From NCBI GenBank assembly GCA_946886975.1, contig CAMPJV010000169.1, forward strand, positions 1 to 6,055: a DNA stretch of 6,055 nt, given 5' to 3'. The translations under genes and the position numbers were made by a program. This stretch comes from an uncultured Taibaiella sp. (GTDB taxonomy: Bacteria > Bacteroidota > Bacteroidia > Chitinophagales > Chitinophagaceae). Numbering within the stretch: position 1 is the first letter of the stretch; each line of letters begins with the position of its first letter. Under the pieces are notes generated by a model. The model was given only the letters and a program-made list of their open reading frames with translations, was not told the DNA's origin and ran no database searches. Positions 6,028 to 6,055 of this stretch are shown one piece after another.

Positions 6028-6055
6028 GGCTATCCGGATAAACCATTCAATTTAC

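Noticed and set aside
1..6055. Search for tRNA, rRNA, riboswitch, CRISPR repeats, transposase or phage genes.
   Set aside because: No cloverleaf-like segment, regularly spaced repeats, terminal inverted repeats or mobile-element protein motifs were seen; all intergenic gaps are 140 bp or shorter.

Overview
The window looks like an ordinary stretch of core chromosome from a member of the Bacteroidota, most likely from the Chitinophagales/Sphingobacteriales side. This placement is an inference. It rests on the protein versions seen: a COG2509-type FAD-dependent dehydrogenase ending, an ABC exporter with an LSKGM signature, a DUF72 protein with a Lys-rich N-terminal extension, and a sucC with no sucD beside it. 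Start codons also lack clear Shine-Dalgarno sequences, which is typical of that phylum. No mobile element, CRISPR array, rRNA, tRNA or obvious horizontally acquired island was found.

Layout. Positions 1-322 (+) hold the C-terminal end of a FAD-dependent dehydrogenase whose start lies outside the window. After a 140-bp gap comes a two-gene operon on the + strand. It encodes an ABC exporter: an ATPase (463-1395) and, 11 bp later, its multi-span ABC-2 permease (1407-2711). The permease converges on a minus-strand pair separated by only 7 bp: a small YwbE-family protein (2719-2922) and, 13 bp upstream of it, a probably exported HEAT-repeat-like protein of unknown function (2936-3727). Next on the minus strand is sucC, the beta subunit of succinyl-CoA synthetase (3826-5043), followed by the clearest intrinsic terminator in the window (about 3767-3804). 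Last is a complete DUF72/YecE-family protein (5149-6027, minus strand), with an imperfect stem-loop just after its stop codon.

How the genes relate. The ABC ATPase and permease clearly form one membrane transporter, but its substrate cannot be read from the context. The HEAT-like protein and YwbE are probably co-transcribed; nothing in the sequence links them functionally. sucC works in the TCA cycle and needs a SucD partner encoded elsewhere. The minus-strand genes appear to be three transcription units: the DUF72 gene, sucC, and the HEAT-like gene with ywbE.

I did not find convincing evidence of a new biological system. The items worth a second look are modest: the uncharacterised exported HEAT-like protein paired with YwbE, the stem-loop between the DUF72 gene and sucC, the separation of sucC from sucD, and the near-zero gap between the convergent operons.
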